A DNA stretch of 64,000 nt from Vibrio splendidus (GCF_002873455.1 NZ_MCUN01000010.1:372001-436000); one strand, 5' to 3'; positions 51,948 to 61,291 are shown, counted from the stretch's first letter. Numbers and translations: made by a program. Notes: a model not told the origin generated them from the sequence alone.

Positions 51948-52895
51948 ATGCCTGCATCTTCTAACTTCAATATTGCTTTCTTTGGCGAGTGCATGGTCGA
52001 AATCAGCGGCTCTCCATTAACCAAAAAATTCGGCGGTGACACGCTCAATACCGCGCTTTACCTTTCTCGCTTAACCCAGCATCGAAACCTCTCTGTTCAT
52101 TACGCGACGGGCCTTGGTAGCGATGAACTGTCTCAGAACATGATTGATAACTGGCAGTTAGAGGGTATTCAAACCAATTTCGTTGAACGCATCCCAAGCA
52201 AGTTGCCCGGCTTGTACATGGTCGAAACCGACGAGACAGGCGAGCGACACTTCCATTACTGGCGCAACGATGCGGCAGTAAAGTTCTACTTCCAAATCGA
52301 TAACTTAAACAAGCTTGAAATCGCCCTGACAGAGAAACAAGTCGATGCGGTTTACATCAGCGGTATCAGTATCGCGATCTTGGATGACGCCTCTCGTGAG
52401 CGCCTATTCAAAGCTATTAGCGTGTTCTCAAACCAAGGCGGCAAGGTGATTTTTGATAACAACTATCGCCCACAGCTTTGGAGCACCGAGCAAGCTAGAC
52501 ATTGGTACGCCAAGTTACTGCCGCTGGTGGACATCGCCTTGATTACCGAAGACGACGACCTGCTTGTATGGGGTAACTCAGAGAGCGTTCAACAACGCTG
52601 CCTTCGTTTGGGTTGCCAAGAGATCGTCATCAAAAGTGGCTGCGAGCCATGCAAGATTGTTCAAGTTGAACAGGGCAACTTTGTTGAGAATTATGTCTCA
52701 GCGACTCGTGTTTCTAACGTGGTTGATACCTGTGCGGCGGGCGATTCATTCGCCGCAGGTTATTTAGCTGCGCGTCTTACTGGCGAGAGCGCCACCGACG
52801 CAGCCGAACTTGGCCACCAACTGGCTTCCATCGTTATTCAATACTCTGGCGCAATCATCCCCGTGAGCGCTATGAGCCAACTGATTAAAAAATAA
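51948..52895 (+). CDS. kdgK: 2-keto-3-deoxygluconate kinase (PfkB family)
   Basis: 315 residues from the ATG at 51948 (TAGGAT about 8 bp upstream; the frame reaches back to 51873 through the stem-loop, which is unlikely to be coding). PfkB fold: N-terminal FFGECMVEISG and KFGGDTLNTALYLSRL, and the C-terminal signature DTCAAGDSFAAGYLAARL with the catalytic Asp. It phosphorylates KDG to KDPG. The aldolase gene follows 19 bp downstream. Confidence 0.92.
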   Translation: MPASSNFNIAFFGECMVEISGSPLTKKFGGDTLNTALYLSRLTQHRNLSVHYATGLGSDELSQNMIDNWQLEGIQTNFVERIPSKLPGLYMVETDETGERHFHYWRNDAAVKFYFQIDNLNKLEIALTEKQVDAVYISGISIAILDDASRERLFKAISVFSNQGGKVIFDNNYRPQLWSTEQARHWYAKLLPLVDIALITEDDDLLVWGNSESVQQRCLRLGCQEIVIKSGCEPCKIVQVEQGNFVENYVSATRVSNVVDTCAAGDSFAAGYLAARLTGESATDAAELGHQLASIVIQYSGAIIPVSAMSQLIKK

Positions 52896-52914
52896 AATAA
52901 AAAGCGGAATTATT

Positions 52915-53547
52915 ATGTCTCAAGAAATTATCAACAAACTTAAGCAATTCAAAGTTATCCCTGTTATCCAAATCAACAAGGTTGAGCACGCGATTCCACT
53001 GGCAAAAGTGTTGGTAGAAAACGGCCTACCAGTTGCTGAAGTAACATTCCGTACTGAAGCGGCAGCAGACGCGATTCGTGCGATGCGCGATGCGTATCCA
53101 GAGATGTGTATCGGTGCCGGCACAGTATTAACGCCAGCGCAGATCGACCTTGCTAAAGAGTCGGGCAGTGAATTCATCGTAGCTCCGGGCATGAATCCAA
53201 ACACCGTAAAACGCTGCCAAGAGATCGGTATGCCAATCGTTCCGGGTGTAAACAACCCAAGCCAAGTTGAACAAGCGTTGGAACTTGGCCTTAACTTCTT
53301 GAAGTTCTTCCCTGCAGAAGCGTCTGGTGGCATCAACATGGTGAAGTCTCTGCTAGCGCCATACGTTGATGTGTCTTTAATGCCAACGGGCGGTATCGGT
53401 AAACACAACGTGAATGACTACCTAGCAGTGGATCGCGTGGTGTGTTGTGGTGGTACTTGGATGGTGTCGCCAAAGATGATCGAGAACGAGCAATGGGACG
53501 AGATTGCGGTATTGGTACGAGAAGCGGTCGCTCTTGTTAACGAGTAA
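52915..53547 (+). CDS. eda: KDPG / 4-hydroxy-2-oxoglutarate aldolase
   Basis: 210 residues. Class I aldolase; Schiff-base Lys in NFLKFFPAEASGG (about 133), catalytic Glu in VAEVTFRTE. It splits KDPG to pyruvate and glyceraldehyde 3-phosphate. GGAAT ribosome site, directly after kdgK. It may be a pathway-specific paralogue, the Entner-Doudoroff copy being elsewhere. Confidence 0.95.
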   Translation: MSQEIINKLKQFKVIPVIQINKVEHAIPLAKVLVENGLPVAEVTFRTEAAADAIRAMRDAYPEMCIGAGTVLTPAQIDLAKESGSEFIVAPGMNPNTVKRCQEIGMPIVPGVNNPSQVEQALELGLNFLKFFPAEASGGINMVKSLLAPYVDVSLMPTGGIGKHNVNDYLAVDRVVCCGGTWMVSPKMIENEQWDEIAVLVREAVALVNE

Positions 53548-53550
53548 TAA

Positions 53551-53594
53551 GTTTTTGAACTAGCGATAACAAGCTTTCGAATTAGAGATAACGA
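53551..53594. repeat. 22-bp imperfect tandem repeat, two units
   Basis: GTTTTTGAACTAGCGATAAC AA and GCTTTCGAATTAGAGATAAC GA, starting directly after the aldolase stop. Confidence 0.7.
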
Positions 53595-53610
53595 GCAACA
53601 GCAGTGGCTG

Positions 53611-53656
53611 ATGGTTCTGTTTTGTGAATCGCCTCCGATAAACAAAACAGAACCAT
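53611..53656 (+). promoter_or_regulatory. Perfect 15-bp stem-loop between eda and the GH20 gene
   Basis: ATGGTTCTGTTTTGT (53611-53625) pairs with ACAAAACAGAACCAT (53642-53656), loop of 16. Without a clear T tract on the plus strand it may be a partial terminator or RNA stabiliser. Confidence 0.75.
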
Positions 53657-53677
53657 ATTTATATAGGAAAACTAATA

Positions 53678-56128
53678 ATGAAAAAAACTATATTATCCCT
53701 ATTGATTTCAGGTTCAGTAGTGTCCCCAATGGCTTTAGCAATGGCTCCAAATACAGACTTGAATTTAATGCCTTATCCACAAACTGTGGAATTAAAATCA
53801 GGCCAAGTGAAAGTAGATGGTAATTTTAAAGTTTATATCAAAGGCTTTAATTCTGATCGCGTTGAATACACGGCGAAACGCTTTATTGATCGCCTTGAAC
53901 GCCAAACGGGTGTACCGATTCTAAATTGGCAGGTGGATAGTGAAGACCAAGCGAACCTGATCATCGATATCGACGCAGCGCCAAAGTCTGAAGTACAGAA
54001 CATCGACTCTGTAGAGTCCTACAAAATTACCACTCAGGGTGAACAAATCACGCTGAGCTCTCCAAGCCCATACGGCACAATTCACGGCATCGAAACCCTT
54101 TTACAGCTCGTTGAAACTACGGCGACTGGCTACCATATTCCTGCTGTAACAATTGTAGATGAGCCCCGTTTCCGCTGGCGCGGTGTCTCTTACGATACTT
54201 CACGTCACTTCATTGAATTCGATGTGTTGATTCGTCAATTAGATGCGATGGCGTCGGCGAAGATGAACGTGTTCCATTGGCACTTCTGGGACGATCAAGG
54301 CATTCGAATTCAAACCGAATCATGGCCGCGTCTGTGGTCTGAAACCGCTGATGGTAATTACTACACCAAAGACCAAGTTCGTTACCTAGTTGAATACGCG
54401 CGTAACCTTGGTATTCGTGTGATTCCAGAGGTGTCTCTTCCGGGGCACTCTTCTGCGGTTGCTCACGCTTACCCGCGTTTGATGTCGGGCGGTGAAGGGC
54501 AAAACTACGAGCAAGAAAGAGGCTGGGGCGTGTTTGAACCTCTCATGGATCCACTGAACCCAGAAGTCTATGAGATGCTAGGTGACGTGTTTGACGAAGT
54601 GACCGAGCTGTTCCCTGATGAGTACTTTCATATCGGTGGCGATGAGCCGAACTATGCGCAATGGAAAAACAGCGAAAAGCACCAACAGTTCATTGAAGAG
54701 AACAATATCGATGGCGAACGTGGTCTGCAGTCTTACCTCAATGTAAAAGTTGAGAAGATGCTCGAAGAGCGCGGTAAGAAAATGACTGGTTGGGATGAAA
54801 TTTGGCATAAAGATCTGCCGACTTCCATCGTGATTCAAAGCTGGCAAGGGCACGACAGCATTGGTCGTGCTGCGAAAGAGGGCTACCCAGGTATTCTTTC
54901 TACGGGTTACTACCTAGACCAGCCTCAGCCAACTAGCTACCACTATCGCAATGACCCAATGCCAAGTGGCATCACAGTTGACGATAAGCTGCACAGCGGC
55001 GAAAAATTCGTGACGTATCAATGGCAGAAGCCTCGTTCAAAAGGCGGCCCACGTAAGGGAACACTAACTATTATTGAAGCTAAGGATGGCACTTTCCGCG
55101 CATTCAGTGATTACAACGGCAAGTCTCGCGAAGAGATCTTCATCCTTGATTATGTGCCGGGTAAAACCTTTGTTGGTCATTTCGATAACTTCATGTCGTA
55201 CACTGAGTTCAACCTAAACCTGAATCCAAAGGGTTTTGCCGAAGGCAGTTACCAATTGGTCGGCAATGTACGTTGGCCAACCACAGGTGAAGTGATTGCG
55301 AGCAGTGATGTTGAAGGCAGCGTGATTCCTGAACCAAATGGTGGTTACCCAGCGGAATTAACAGATAAAGAAAAAGAGTTGATCCTAGGTGGCGAAATCA
55401 CCATGTGGCTAGAGAACAAAGACAGTCTCACGGTTGAAAACTACCTATGGCCACGCAGCTATGCGATTGCAGAGCGCTTCTGGTCTGATGCGGAATTGAC
55501 GGACGAACGCAGCATGTACAAGCGCATGAAAGCGATGGATACATGGTCTGAAGTGTCGGTTGGACTTCGTCATCATGCGGATGCTGACATGTTGTTGAAG
55601 CGTATTGCAAAAGGCCAAGATATCCACGACCTACGCGTGCTTGCGAAATACACTGAACCAGCACAGTACTACGCGCGTAACTGGGAGAAGTGGAATTCTA
55701 CTGAACTTAAGGGCACTTTATACAGCCAATACGAGCGTCTAAACCGCTTCGTTGATGCGCTGCCAGTGGAAAGCTACGCTGTGTATGAGATGCAAGATTT
55801 GGTCAACGAAGTCGCGACGGGTAATCAACAAGCGCTTGAGCAACTTGCAGAGCATTATCATCAAGCAAAAGCGGCTGCACTCGCTGCTAAAACTGTCTTC
55901 GCAGGTAATGTGTCTTCGGTAGATACTGTGATTGTCGCAGAGAAAACGGCGGAAGTAGCAGACTTGGCGTTAACCTTGATTGCTAAAACACAAGCGGGTG
56001 AAAAAGTTAGAGCATCAGATACGAAGGCCTACCAAGCGATACTGTCTGAATCAGCGAAAATCTATGATGAATCGATCATCGCGATTGTTCGTCCGACAGA
56101 GCTCTTGTTGAAGCAGTTAGCTGAGTAA
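53678..56128 (+). CDS. GH20 beta-N-acetylhexosaminidase
   Basis: 816 residues with a Sec signal peptide (cleavage after ALA near residue 22; no lipobox), so periplasmic or secreted. N-terminal GH20b domain (about 25-150), then the catalytic barrel with the Asp322-Glu323 pair in HIGGDEPNYAQW; FHWHFWDDQG and PEVSLPGHSSA are typical. There is an unusual insert about residues 430-560, then a C-terminal helical region. It releases GlcNAc, or in this context possibly the oxidised end sugar, from chito-oligosaccharides. Last gene of the cluster, with its own terminator. Confidence 0.92.
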   Translation: MKKTILSLLISGSVVSPMALAMAPNTDLNLMPYPQTVELKSGQVKVDGNFKVYIKGFNSDRVEYTAKRFIDRLERQTGVPILNWQVDSEDQANLIIDIDAAPKSEVQNIDSVESYKITTQGEQITLSSPSPYGTIHGIETLLQLVETTATGYHIPAVTIVDEPRFRWRGVSYDTSRHFIEFDVLIRQLDAMASAKMNVFHWHFWDDQGIRIQTESWPRLWSETADGNYYTKDQVRYLVEYARNLGIRVIPEVSLPGHSSAVAHAYPRLMSGGEGQNYEQERGWGVFEPLMDPLNPEVYEMLGDVFDEVTELFPDEYFHIGGDEPNYAQWKNSEKHQQFIEENNIDGERGLQSYLNVKVEKMLEERGKKMTGWDEIWHKDLPTSIVIQSWQGHDSIGRAAKEGYPGILSTGYYLDQPQPTSYHYRNDPMPSGITVDDKLHSGEKFVTYQWQKPRSKGGPRKGTLTIIEAKDGTFRAFSDYNGKSREEIFILDYVPGKTFVGHFDNFMSYTEFNLNLNPKGFAEGSYQLVGNVRWPTTGEVIASSDVEGSVIPEPNGGYPAELTDKEKELILGGEITMWLENKDSLTVENYLWPRSYAIAERFWSDAELTDERSMYKRMKAMDTWSEVSVGLRHHADADMLLKRIAKGQDIHDLRVLAKYTEPAQYYARNWEKWNSTELKGTLYSQYERLNRFVDALPVESYAVYEMQDLVNEVATGNQQALEQLAEHYHQAKAAALAAKTVFAGNVSSVDTVIVAEKTAEVADLALTLIAKTQAGEKVRASDTKAYQAILSESAKIYDESIIAIVRPTELLLKQLAE

Positions 56129-56172
56129 GCCGTTAACGTATTAGCGAATAAGTCACACGCAACAAATGAATC

Positions 56173-56200
56173 AAACCGCCCTCTGTGGGCGGTTTTTTTG
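56173..56200 (+). terminator. Terminator of the GH20 gene
   Basis: AAACCGCCC / GGGCGGTTT followed by T tract. Confidence 0.95.
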
Positions 56201-56245
56201 TTTTAGCGTCTCTATAAACGTGGTGGCTAAGCTTTATGTAAGCAA

Positions 56246-58309
56246 TTACTCACTATCACTATTTTGTAGCGTTAACGTGAATGTCATGCCTTGGTCTGGG
56301 TTGTTTTTTGCTATCAAGGTACCTTGCATATCTCGCACGTTGTTTGCTGTGATGGCCAAGCCGAGACCCAAACCTTCGCCCATCTTTTTGTTGGTATGAA
56401 ACGGCTCAAAAATAGTTTCGAGTTGGTCTTCTGACACGCCACAGCCATTATCTTGTACCTTGATGATTACGCGTTGTTGATCGGTGTGTGCGCTGATAAT
56501 GATGGTCGCGAGTGTTTGATTCTGCGTAGCGTCCACAGCATTTCTAAGTAAGTTGCCAAGCACTTGGCGAAGTCGTGCTTCTTCTCCCATCACCATCGAA
56601 ATATTAGAGGCGACACGCACGCGAATATCGACGTTGTCTAATTCGGCTTGGTGAATGCGTAGGGTTTCTTGCAGTGCTTCGGTGAGTGAGACTGGATAGG
56701 GCTTCTCAAGCCTTTTAAAGGCGAACGACTTCAGTTGACTGGTCATGTTGGCCATTCGGTCAATGAGGCTCATCACGAGATCCATGTTCGCTTTCAACAT
56801 CTTGGTCTCACCCCTTTCCATCAGTAATTGATTACTTGAAAGTAGGGTTTTTAGGCCAGTAAGCGGTTGATTGAGTTCATGAGTGATCGCACTCGACATA
56901 CGTCCTAATGCGGCAAGCTTGCTCGATTCCACCAGTTCTTGCTGCGCATCTTTGAGATCTTGTGTTCGCTCTTCTACCCGTAGTTGCAGCGTTTTATTGG
57001 CGTTTTGCACCGCAATTTCGGCTTTCTTACGCTTGCTGATATCGATCACCGTACACAGGTAGTAAGTCGTGGCATGCCAAGGAAAGGCACTGATAGAAAA
57101 CAACACAGGAAAGTAGCTGCCATCGCTGCGCCTTGCCATGGTTTCGACGCTGGTTATCTCAGCCAACTCTTGGTGTTGTTCTAAGTTCTTGAGTAACTGC
57201 AATGTGGTTGAATTCGGGTTGCCCGCCTCAAATAACTGCCACGCCTTGATGTTATTGATCATCGAATCGGATAAGGAAAAGTAGTTTTTCGCCATCAGAT
57301 TAATATCGTGGATGTGACCATGTTTATCGATCAGTATTAACCCAACGTGTGTCTTGTTGATCATCCCAGACAATCGTTTTTCAGACTCTTCGATAAGCTT
57401 TTGGATTCGCAGGTTACTGCGTTTTTTCTGGCGTCTTTGATAAAGAATTACCAACAGTAACAGAATGAAAAGACAGCCAACCGCGACGCTCCAACTTATC
57501 CAGTTAGTGGTCTGGTTGAGGTTGGTTAACGGCGTTAGGTAGGTCAAACGCCAATTGAGGTCGTCCAACTTTATCGACTGAATAAGGTAATCTTTATTTT
57601 CTAGTCTCCATACTCGAATGTGGGTTTGATCGTACAGTTCGCGCTTTGTGGTGAGCGGTTGTGAAGTGAAATTTTCATTGAACCAATCGGCACTCAATCG
57701 GTGATCACTGGAAAGAAAGAACTGGTCACGAGGGTTTTGGAACAGTATTGCTTCACCATCGGCAAACCATTGATCGATCAGCAGCGATAAATCGATTTGT
57801 ACCGCAACAATCCCAACTACATCGGATGCTCGGTAAATGGGCGCTGCAATAAAGTAGTCGGGTGTGACGCCTTTATTTTTGGTGACCACTGAAATCGCAC
57901 CACCTTGCTGGTGGATCTTAGACACAATTGTGTCGGCGTTCTTCTTGCTCAACTTACTTCTTTCAACGCTAGAAACCAGCAAATCGCCCTTCCCAGAAAG
58001 CAGGTGCCAGCCCTTAGTGTTGGCGGCTTTGTCTAACTGAATCAGCTGCTTTTTAATGTGCTTTTCGAGGCGAGTTTCACCATCGATAAAACGGACACTG
58101 GTTTCATCGTTAGTCACGAGGTAGGGCAAATAATAAAAACGTTTCAGAGTGCGCCTTGCTTCAGCAATGTACCCAAGAAAGCGTTGTTCTGCATAGCGCT
58201 GGGCTTGCTCAAGCTTCCATTGGCTTATCCCGCTTTTGGTGGTGACCTGAACCAAACCAATTAATAAACAGGCACATAGGAACAACCAATACCGATTGTT
58301 ATTCATCAT
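56246..58309 (-). CDS. DctB-type sensor histidine kinase for the TRAP system
   Basis: 687 residues. Membrane helices at about 6-22 and 278-298 enclose a periplasmic double-Cache (PDC) sensor. A PAS domain (about 320-440), HisKA (SSAITHELNQPLTGLKTLL) and HATPase (LLRNAVDATQ, DNGCGVSEDQ, GLGLGLAI) follow. It is divergent from the response regulator gene at 58539, with which it must pair. By analogy with DctB it should sense a periplasmic carboxylate. Confidence 0.92.
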   Translation of the reverse strand: MMNNNRYWLFLCACLLIGLVQVTTKSGISQWKLEQAQRYAEQRFLGYIAEARRTLKRFYYLPYLVTNDETSVRFIDGETRLEKHIKKQLIQLDKAANTKGWHLLSGKGDLLVSSVERSKLSKKNADTIVSKIHQQGGAISVVTKNKGVTPDYFIAAPIYRASDVVGIVAVQIDLSLLIDQWFADGEAILFQNPRDQFFLSSDHRLSADWFNENFTSQPLTTKRELYDQTHIRVWRLENKDYLIQSIKLDDLNWRLTYLTPLTNLNQTTNWISWSVAVGCLFILLLLVILYQRRQKKRSNLRIQKLIEESEKRLSGMINKTHVGLILIDKHGHIHDINLMAKNYFSLSDSMINNIKAWQLFEAGNPNSTTLQLLKNLEQHQELAEITSVETMARRSDGSYFPVLFSISAFPWHATTYYLCTVIDISKRKKAEIAVQNANKTLQLRVEERTQDLKDAQQELVESSKLAALGRMSSAITHELNQPLTGLKTLLSSNQLLMERGETKMLKANMDLVMSLIDRMANMTSQLKSFAFKRLEKPYPVSLTEALQETLRIHQAELDNVDIRVRVASNISMVMGEEARLRQVLGNLLRNAVDATQNQTLATIIISAHTDQQRVIIKVQDNGCGVSEDQLETIFEPFHTNKKMGEGLGLGLAITANNVRDMQGTLIAKNNPDQGMTFTLTLQNSDSE

Positions 58310-58538
58310 TGCTGATTAAATCCTTTTAAAATTAGTGACTTGCCCTTTTAAACTCATGGCTTGAGAAAGCTATCTGTTTGCTTTTTAAGCGAGTGGCGAA
58401 TGAGATAAGTTGAAGCTAACAAACATCATAAAACTGTTAAAGGAGTGTTATCTAAAGTGGGAGCTAGCTCCTTTTCGTCTGCGGATTTTTTACATACCGT
58501 GGACGACATTATTCAGATGTAAGTGGCGGAGCCAAACT

Positions 58539-59882
58539 ATGCAGCGTATAGCTTTGATTGAAGATGATGCAATTGTGCGTCAAGCAACTAGCCAATGGTT
58601 ACAATTAGCGGGCTTCGATGTCACCGCATTTGAGATTGGCCAAGATGCATTAAACGCAGTAGAGCGGGGTGATTTTCATACCATCATCACTGATGTGCGC
58701 TTACCTGATATAGATGGGCTTGAGCTGTTAGGGCGTTTTAAAAATGTTGTGCCAGACGTGCCAGTTATCTTGATCACCGGCCACGGTGATGTCGATATGG
58801 CGGTGAAAGCGTTACAGCAAGGGGCGTATGATTTTATTGAAAAACCATTCGACCCAGAACGTCTATCTCAGACAGTGTTGGAAGCGGTCGATAAATATCA
58901 AAGTGGTCAAGACAGAAACAGTCGTCAAAATTATCTGGATAACCTGAAAGGCATTGAACAAGTTCTGATTGGCCGCAGTAAAGTGATGTGTGATCTGCGA
59001 GAGCAAATACAAAAGGTTGCCTCGATTGATACCAATGTGATCATTTATGGCGAAACGGGTTGTGGTAAAGAACTCGTTGCCTCTTGTTTGCATGAATTTA
59101 GCCTGCGTAAAAGTCACCCTTTTGTGCCGCTGAACTGTGGTGCAATCCCAGAAAACCTGTTTGAAAGTGAGTTGTTTGGACACGAAGCCGGGGCGTTTAC
59201 TGGAGCGGCCAAACGACGTATTGGTAAGCTTGAATTTGCTGATAAGGGCACCGTGTTTCTGGATGAAATAGAGAGCATGCCGCTATCGATGCAAGTCAAA
59301 GTGCTACGCACCTTGCAAGATAATGTTGTTGAACGCGTGGGTGGTAATCAGCAACAACATGTTGATTTGCGGGTGGTCTCTGCTTCGAAAAGTGATCTAT
59401 TGAATCATCCTGAATTTCGCCAAGATCTTTTCTATCGTTTGAACGTTGCCCAACTGCATTTACCTCCCCTCAGTGAGCGAGAAGAAGATGCTCTTATTCT
59501 TTTCGAACATTTTACCCAAGAAGCCAATACCGAAACGCGGGTTGCTAGTGAGGCTGATCGTTATGCCTTGTTGTCGTATGCGTGGCCGGGCAATGTGCGT
59601 GAACTACGTAATATTGCGATTCGTTTTGCATTGGATGAAAGCCTGACGGTTGGAGATATCTTGGCGTGTCGTCCCAATTCTGTCACAGAACCCACAACGG
59701 CAGGTATCCCATTGGCGGTTCAGGTGCAGAGCTTTGAAAGGAAAGTCATTCATGATGCCTTAGTTCGTTATCAGGGGCGTATTAATGACGTGATGCAAGA
59801 CTTAGATTTACCCCGTCGAACATTGAACCAAAAAATGGTGCGCTATGCGTTGAACCGAAGTGACTATGTTGACGCTCAATGA
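58539..59882 (+). CDS. DctD/NtrC-type sigma54-dependent response regulator
   Basis: 447 residues from the ATG at 58539 (GGCGGAG upstream; an in-frame extension to 58410 is unlikely). Receiver domain with Asp52 (IITDVRLPD), AAA+ with Walker A GETGCGKE, GAFTGA at 218-223, Walker B GTVFLDEIES, and a C-terminal Fis HTH (GRINDVMQDLDLPRRTLNQKM). All sigma54-activator motifs are intact, unlike the homologue at 17565. Probably activates the promoter at 60127 through the three dyads at 59914-60077. Confidence 0.95.
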   Translation: MQRIALIEDDAIVRQATSQWLQLAGFDVTAFEIGQDALNAVERGDFHTIITDVRLPDIDGLELLGRFKNVVPDVPVILITGHGDVDMAVKALQQGAYDFIEKPFDPERLSQTVLEAVDKYQSGQDRNSRQNYLDNLKGIEQVLIGRSKVMCDLREQIQKVASIDTNVIIYGETGCGKELVASCLHEFSLRKSHPFVPLNCGAIPENLFESELFGHEAGAFTGAAKRRIGKLEFADKGTVFLDEIESMPLSMQVKVLRTLQDNVVERVGGNQQQHVDLRVVSASKSDLLNHPEFRQDLFYRLNVAQLHLPPLSEREEDALILFEHFTQEANTETRVASEADRYALLSYAWPGNVRELRNIAIRFALDESLTVGDILACRPNSVTEPTTAGIPLAVQVQSFERKVIHDALVRYQGRINDVMQDLDLPRRTLNQKMVRYALNRSDYVDAQ

Positions 59883-59913
59883 GCGGTTTGACCGTTGTGT
59901 TTATTGGATATTG

Positions 59914-60077
59914 ATGAGCAATAAATGGCTCATTGTGTATTTATCACTTCATAAACATTGATCACATAAATGTAACATGGTGTGACTTAGCCACCTTTAT
60001 CCGGGGGCTAATTGCGGCATTGGATAAGCAAAAAATAGCTTATTCATTCGTAGCCAAATAAGCAAAAAATGGCTTAC
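59914..60077 (+). promoter_or_regulatory. Three upstream activator dyads (DctD-type enhancers)
   Basis: Three 20-bp dyads of the form ATRAGC-N8-GCTYAY: 59914-59933, 60024-60043 and 60058-60077. The second and third are 34 bp apart and almost identical (ATAAGCAAAAAATAGCTTAT and ATAAGCAAAAAATGGCTTAC). They lie 50-215 bp before the sigma54 promoter, typical of enhancer sites for a Fis-HTH activator. Confidence 0.8.
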
Positions 60078-60126
60078 TTTTGGTGGGTTTTAAAATAAAT
60101 TTCAATAAAAACAGATTCTTATGAAT

Positions 60127-60142
60127 TGGCATTGTGCTTGCT
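60127..60142 (+). promoter_or_regulatory. Sigma54 promoter of the TAXI-TRAP operon
   Basis: TGGCATTGTGCTTGCT fits TGGCAC-N5-TTGCW; the GG (60128-60129) and GC (60140-60141) are at the exact -24/-12 spacing. It is 59 bp before the start of the solute-binding protein gene. Confidence 0.9.
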
Positions 60143-60200
60143 TTCTAGTCATTGTTGTTAACAAAAATATAACGTGAATAATTCTACATGGAGAGTAACA

Positions 60201-61214
60201 ATGAAATATAACAAGCTAGTTAAAACTTTAGCGATCGCAATGGCCTCTATGGGCCTTATCAGCAACGCCTCTGCGCAAGAAGACCGCAGCTACATTCTAG
60301 CGACGGCCTCAACGGGTGGGACTTACTATCCTGTGGGGGTTGCTCTAGCGACATTGAGTAAAGTTAAGCTTGCGCCTAAGCAGCACTTTTCTTTGGCGGC
60401 TATTAGCTCTGCGGGCTCAGGTGAGAACGTAAAGTTGTTGAACGAGAACGAAGCACAGTTTGCCATTTTACAAGGTTTGTATGGTGCGTGGGCGTGGCAA
60501 GGGCTTGGTCCATATGAAAAGTCAGGTCAACAAACTCAGCTTCGCTCGGTGTCCATGTTATGGCAAAACGTAGAACACTTCATTGTGCGCTCTGACTTAG
60601 CGACAACAGGTACGGTGAGCGATTTAGAGAACCTAAACGGTAAGAAATTCTCTATCGGTAAGAAAAACTCAGGTACTGAAAATTCAGGTCGTCAGATCAT
60701 GCAAGGCCTGTCGGTAGACCCAGAACAGTTTAAACTCGCCTTTATGGGTTACGGCGGCAGTGCGAGTGCATTACAAAATGGCACCATTGATGGCATGAAC
60801 ACACCCGCTGGCGTGCCTGTTGGCGCGGTGACCCAAGCCTTTGCAGCACTGGGTGAAGATATTCAAATCTTGTCGTTTACCGACGCGCAGATCAAACAAG
60901 CCAACGGTGATTACAATATTTGGACAAAATATGAGATCCCAGCAAACACTTACCCAGGTGTTGATAAGCCGATCACCACCATCGCCCAGCCTAACTTCCT
61001 AGCGGTTCGTGAAGACATCTCTGAAGAAGATGTGTACCAACTAACCAAAGCTATCTATGAAAACCTACCTTTCCTACAAGGTATTCATAAAGCAACCAAA
61101 GCAATGGCACTTGAGAAAGGGATCGCAGGTCTTCCTGTTCCGCTTCACCCAGGTGCTGCTCGTTACTATAAAGAAGCGGGCATCGAAATCCCCTCTGAGT
61201 TGATTGTCGACTAA
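60201..61214 (+). CDS. TAXI-family TRAP transporter solute-binding protein
   Basis: 337 residues from the ATG at 60201 (GGAGAG 6 bp upstream; a GTG nine codons earlier is less likely). Signal peptide (LAIAMASMGLISNASA-QED). The mature start YILATASTGGTYYPVGVALATL is the TAXI signature; GMNTPAGVPVGAV and YPGVDKPITTIAQPNFLAV are typical. It binds the substrate in the periplasm and delivers it to the membrane subunit. First gene of a sigma54-driven operon. Ligand probably an organic acid; adjacent lhgO suggests a C5 dicarboxylate. Confidence 0.93.
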   Translation: MKYNKLVKTLAIAMASMGLISNASAQEDRSYILATASTGGTYYPVGVALATLSKVKLAPKQHFSLAAISSAGSGENVKLLNENEAQFAILQGLYGAWAWQGLGPYEKSGQQTQLRSVSMLWQNVEHFIVRSDLATTGTVSDLENLNGKKFSIGKKNSGTENSGRQIMQGLSVDPEQFKLAFMGYGGSASALQNGTIDGMNTPAGVPVGAVTQAFAALGEDIQILSFTDAQIKQANGDYNIWTKYEIPANTYPGVDKPITTIAQPNFLAVREDISEEDVYQLTKAIYENLPFLQGIHKATKAMALEKGIAGLPVPLHPGAARYYKEAGIEIPSELIVD

Positions 61215-61218
61215 CCCT

Positions 61219-61254
61219 TTGTCTTTGATTAGCCATTTATCTTTAACTCGCTAT
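61219..61254. repeat. 18-bp imperfect tandem repeat, two units
   Basis: TTGTCTTTGATTAGCCAT and TTATCTTTAACTCGCTAT match at 13 of 18 positions, directly after the solute-binding protein gene. Confidence 0.55.
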
Positions 61255-61291
61255 TGGGCGTGAACTGAACATTCACGTTAATTAATTGCTT

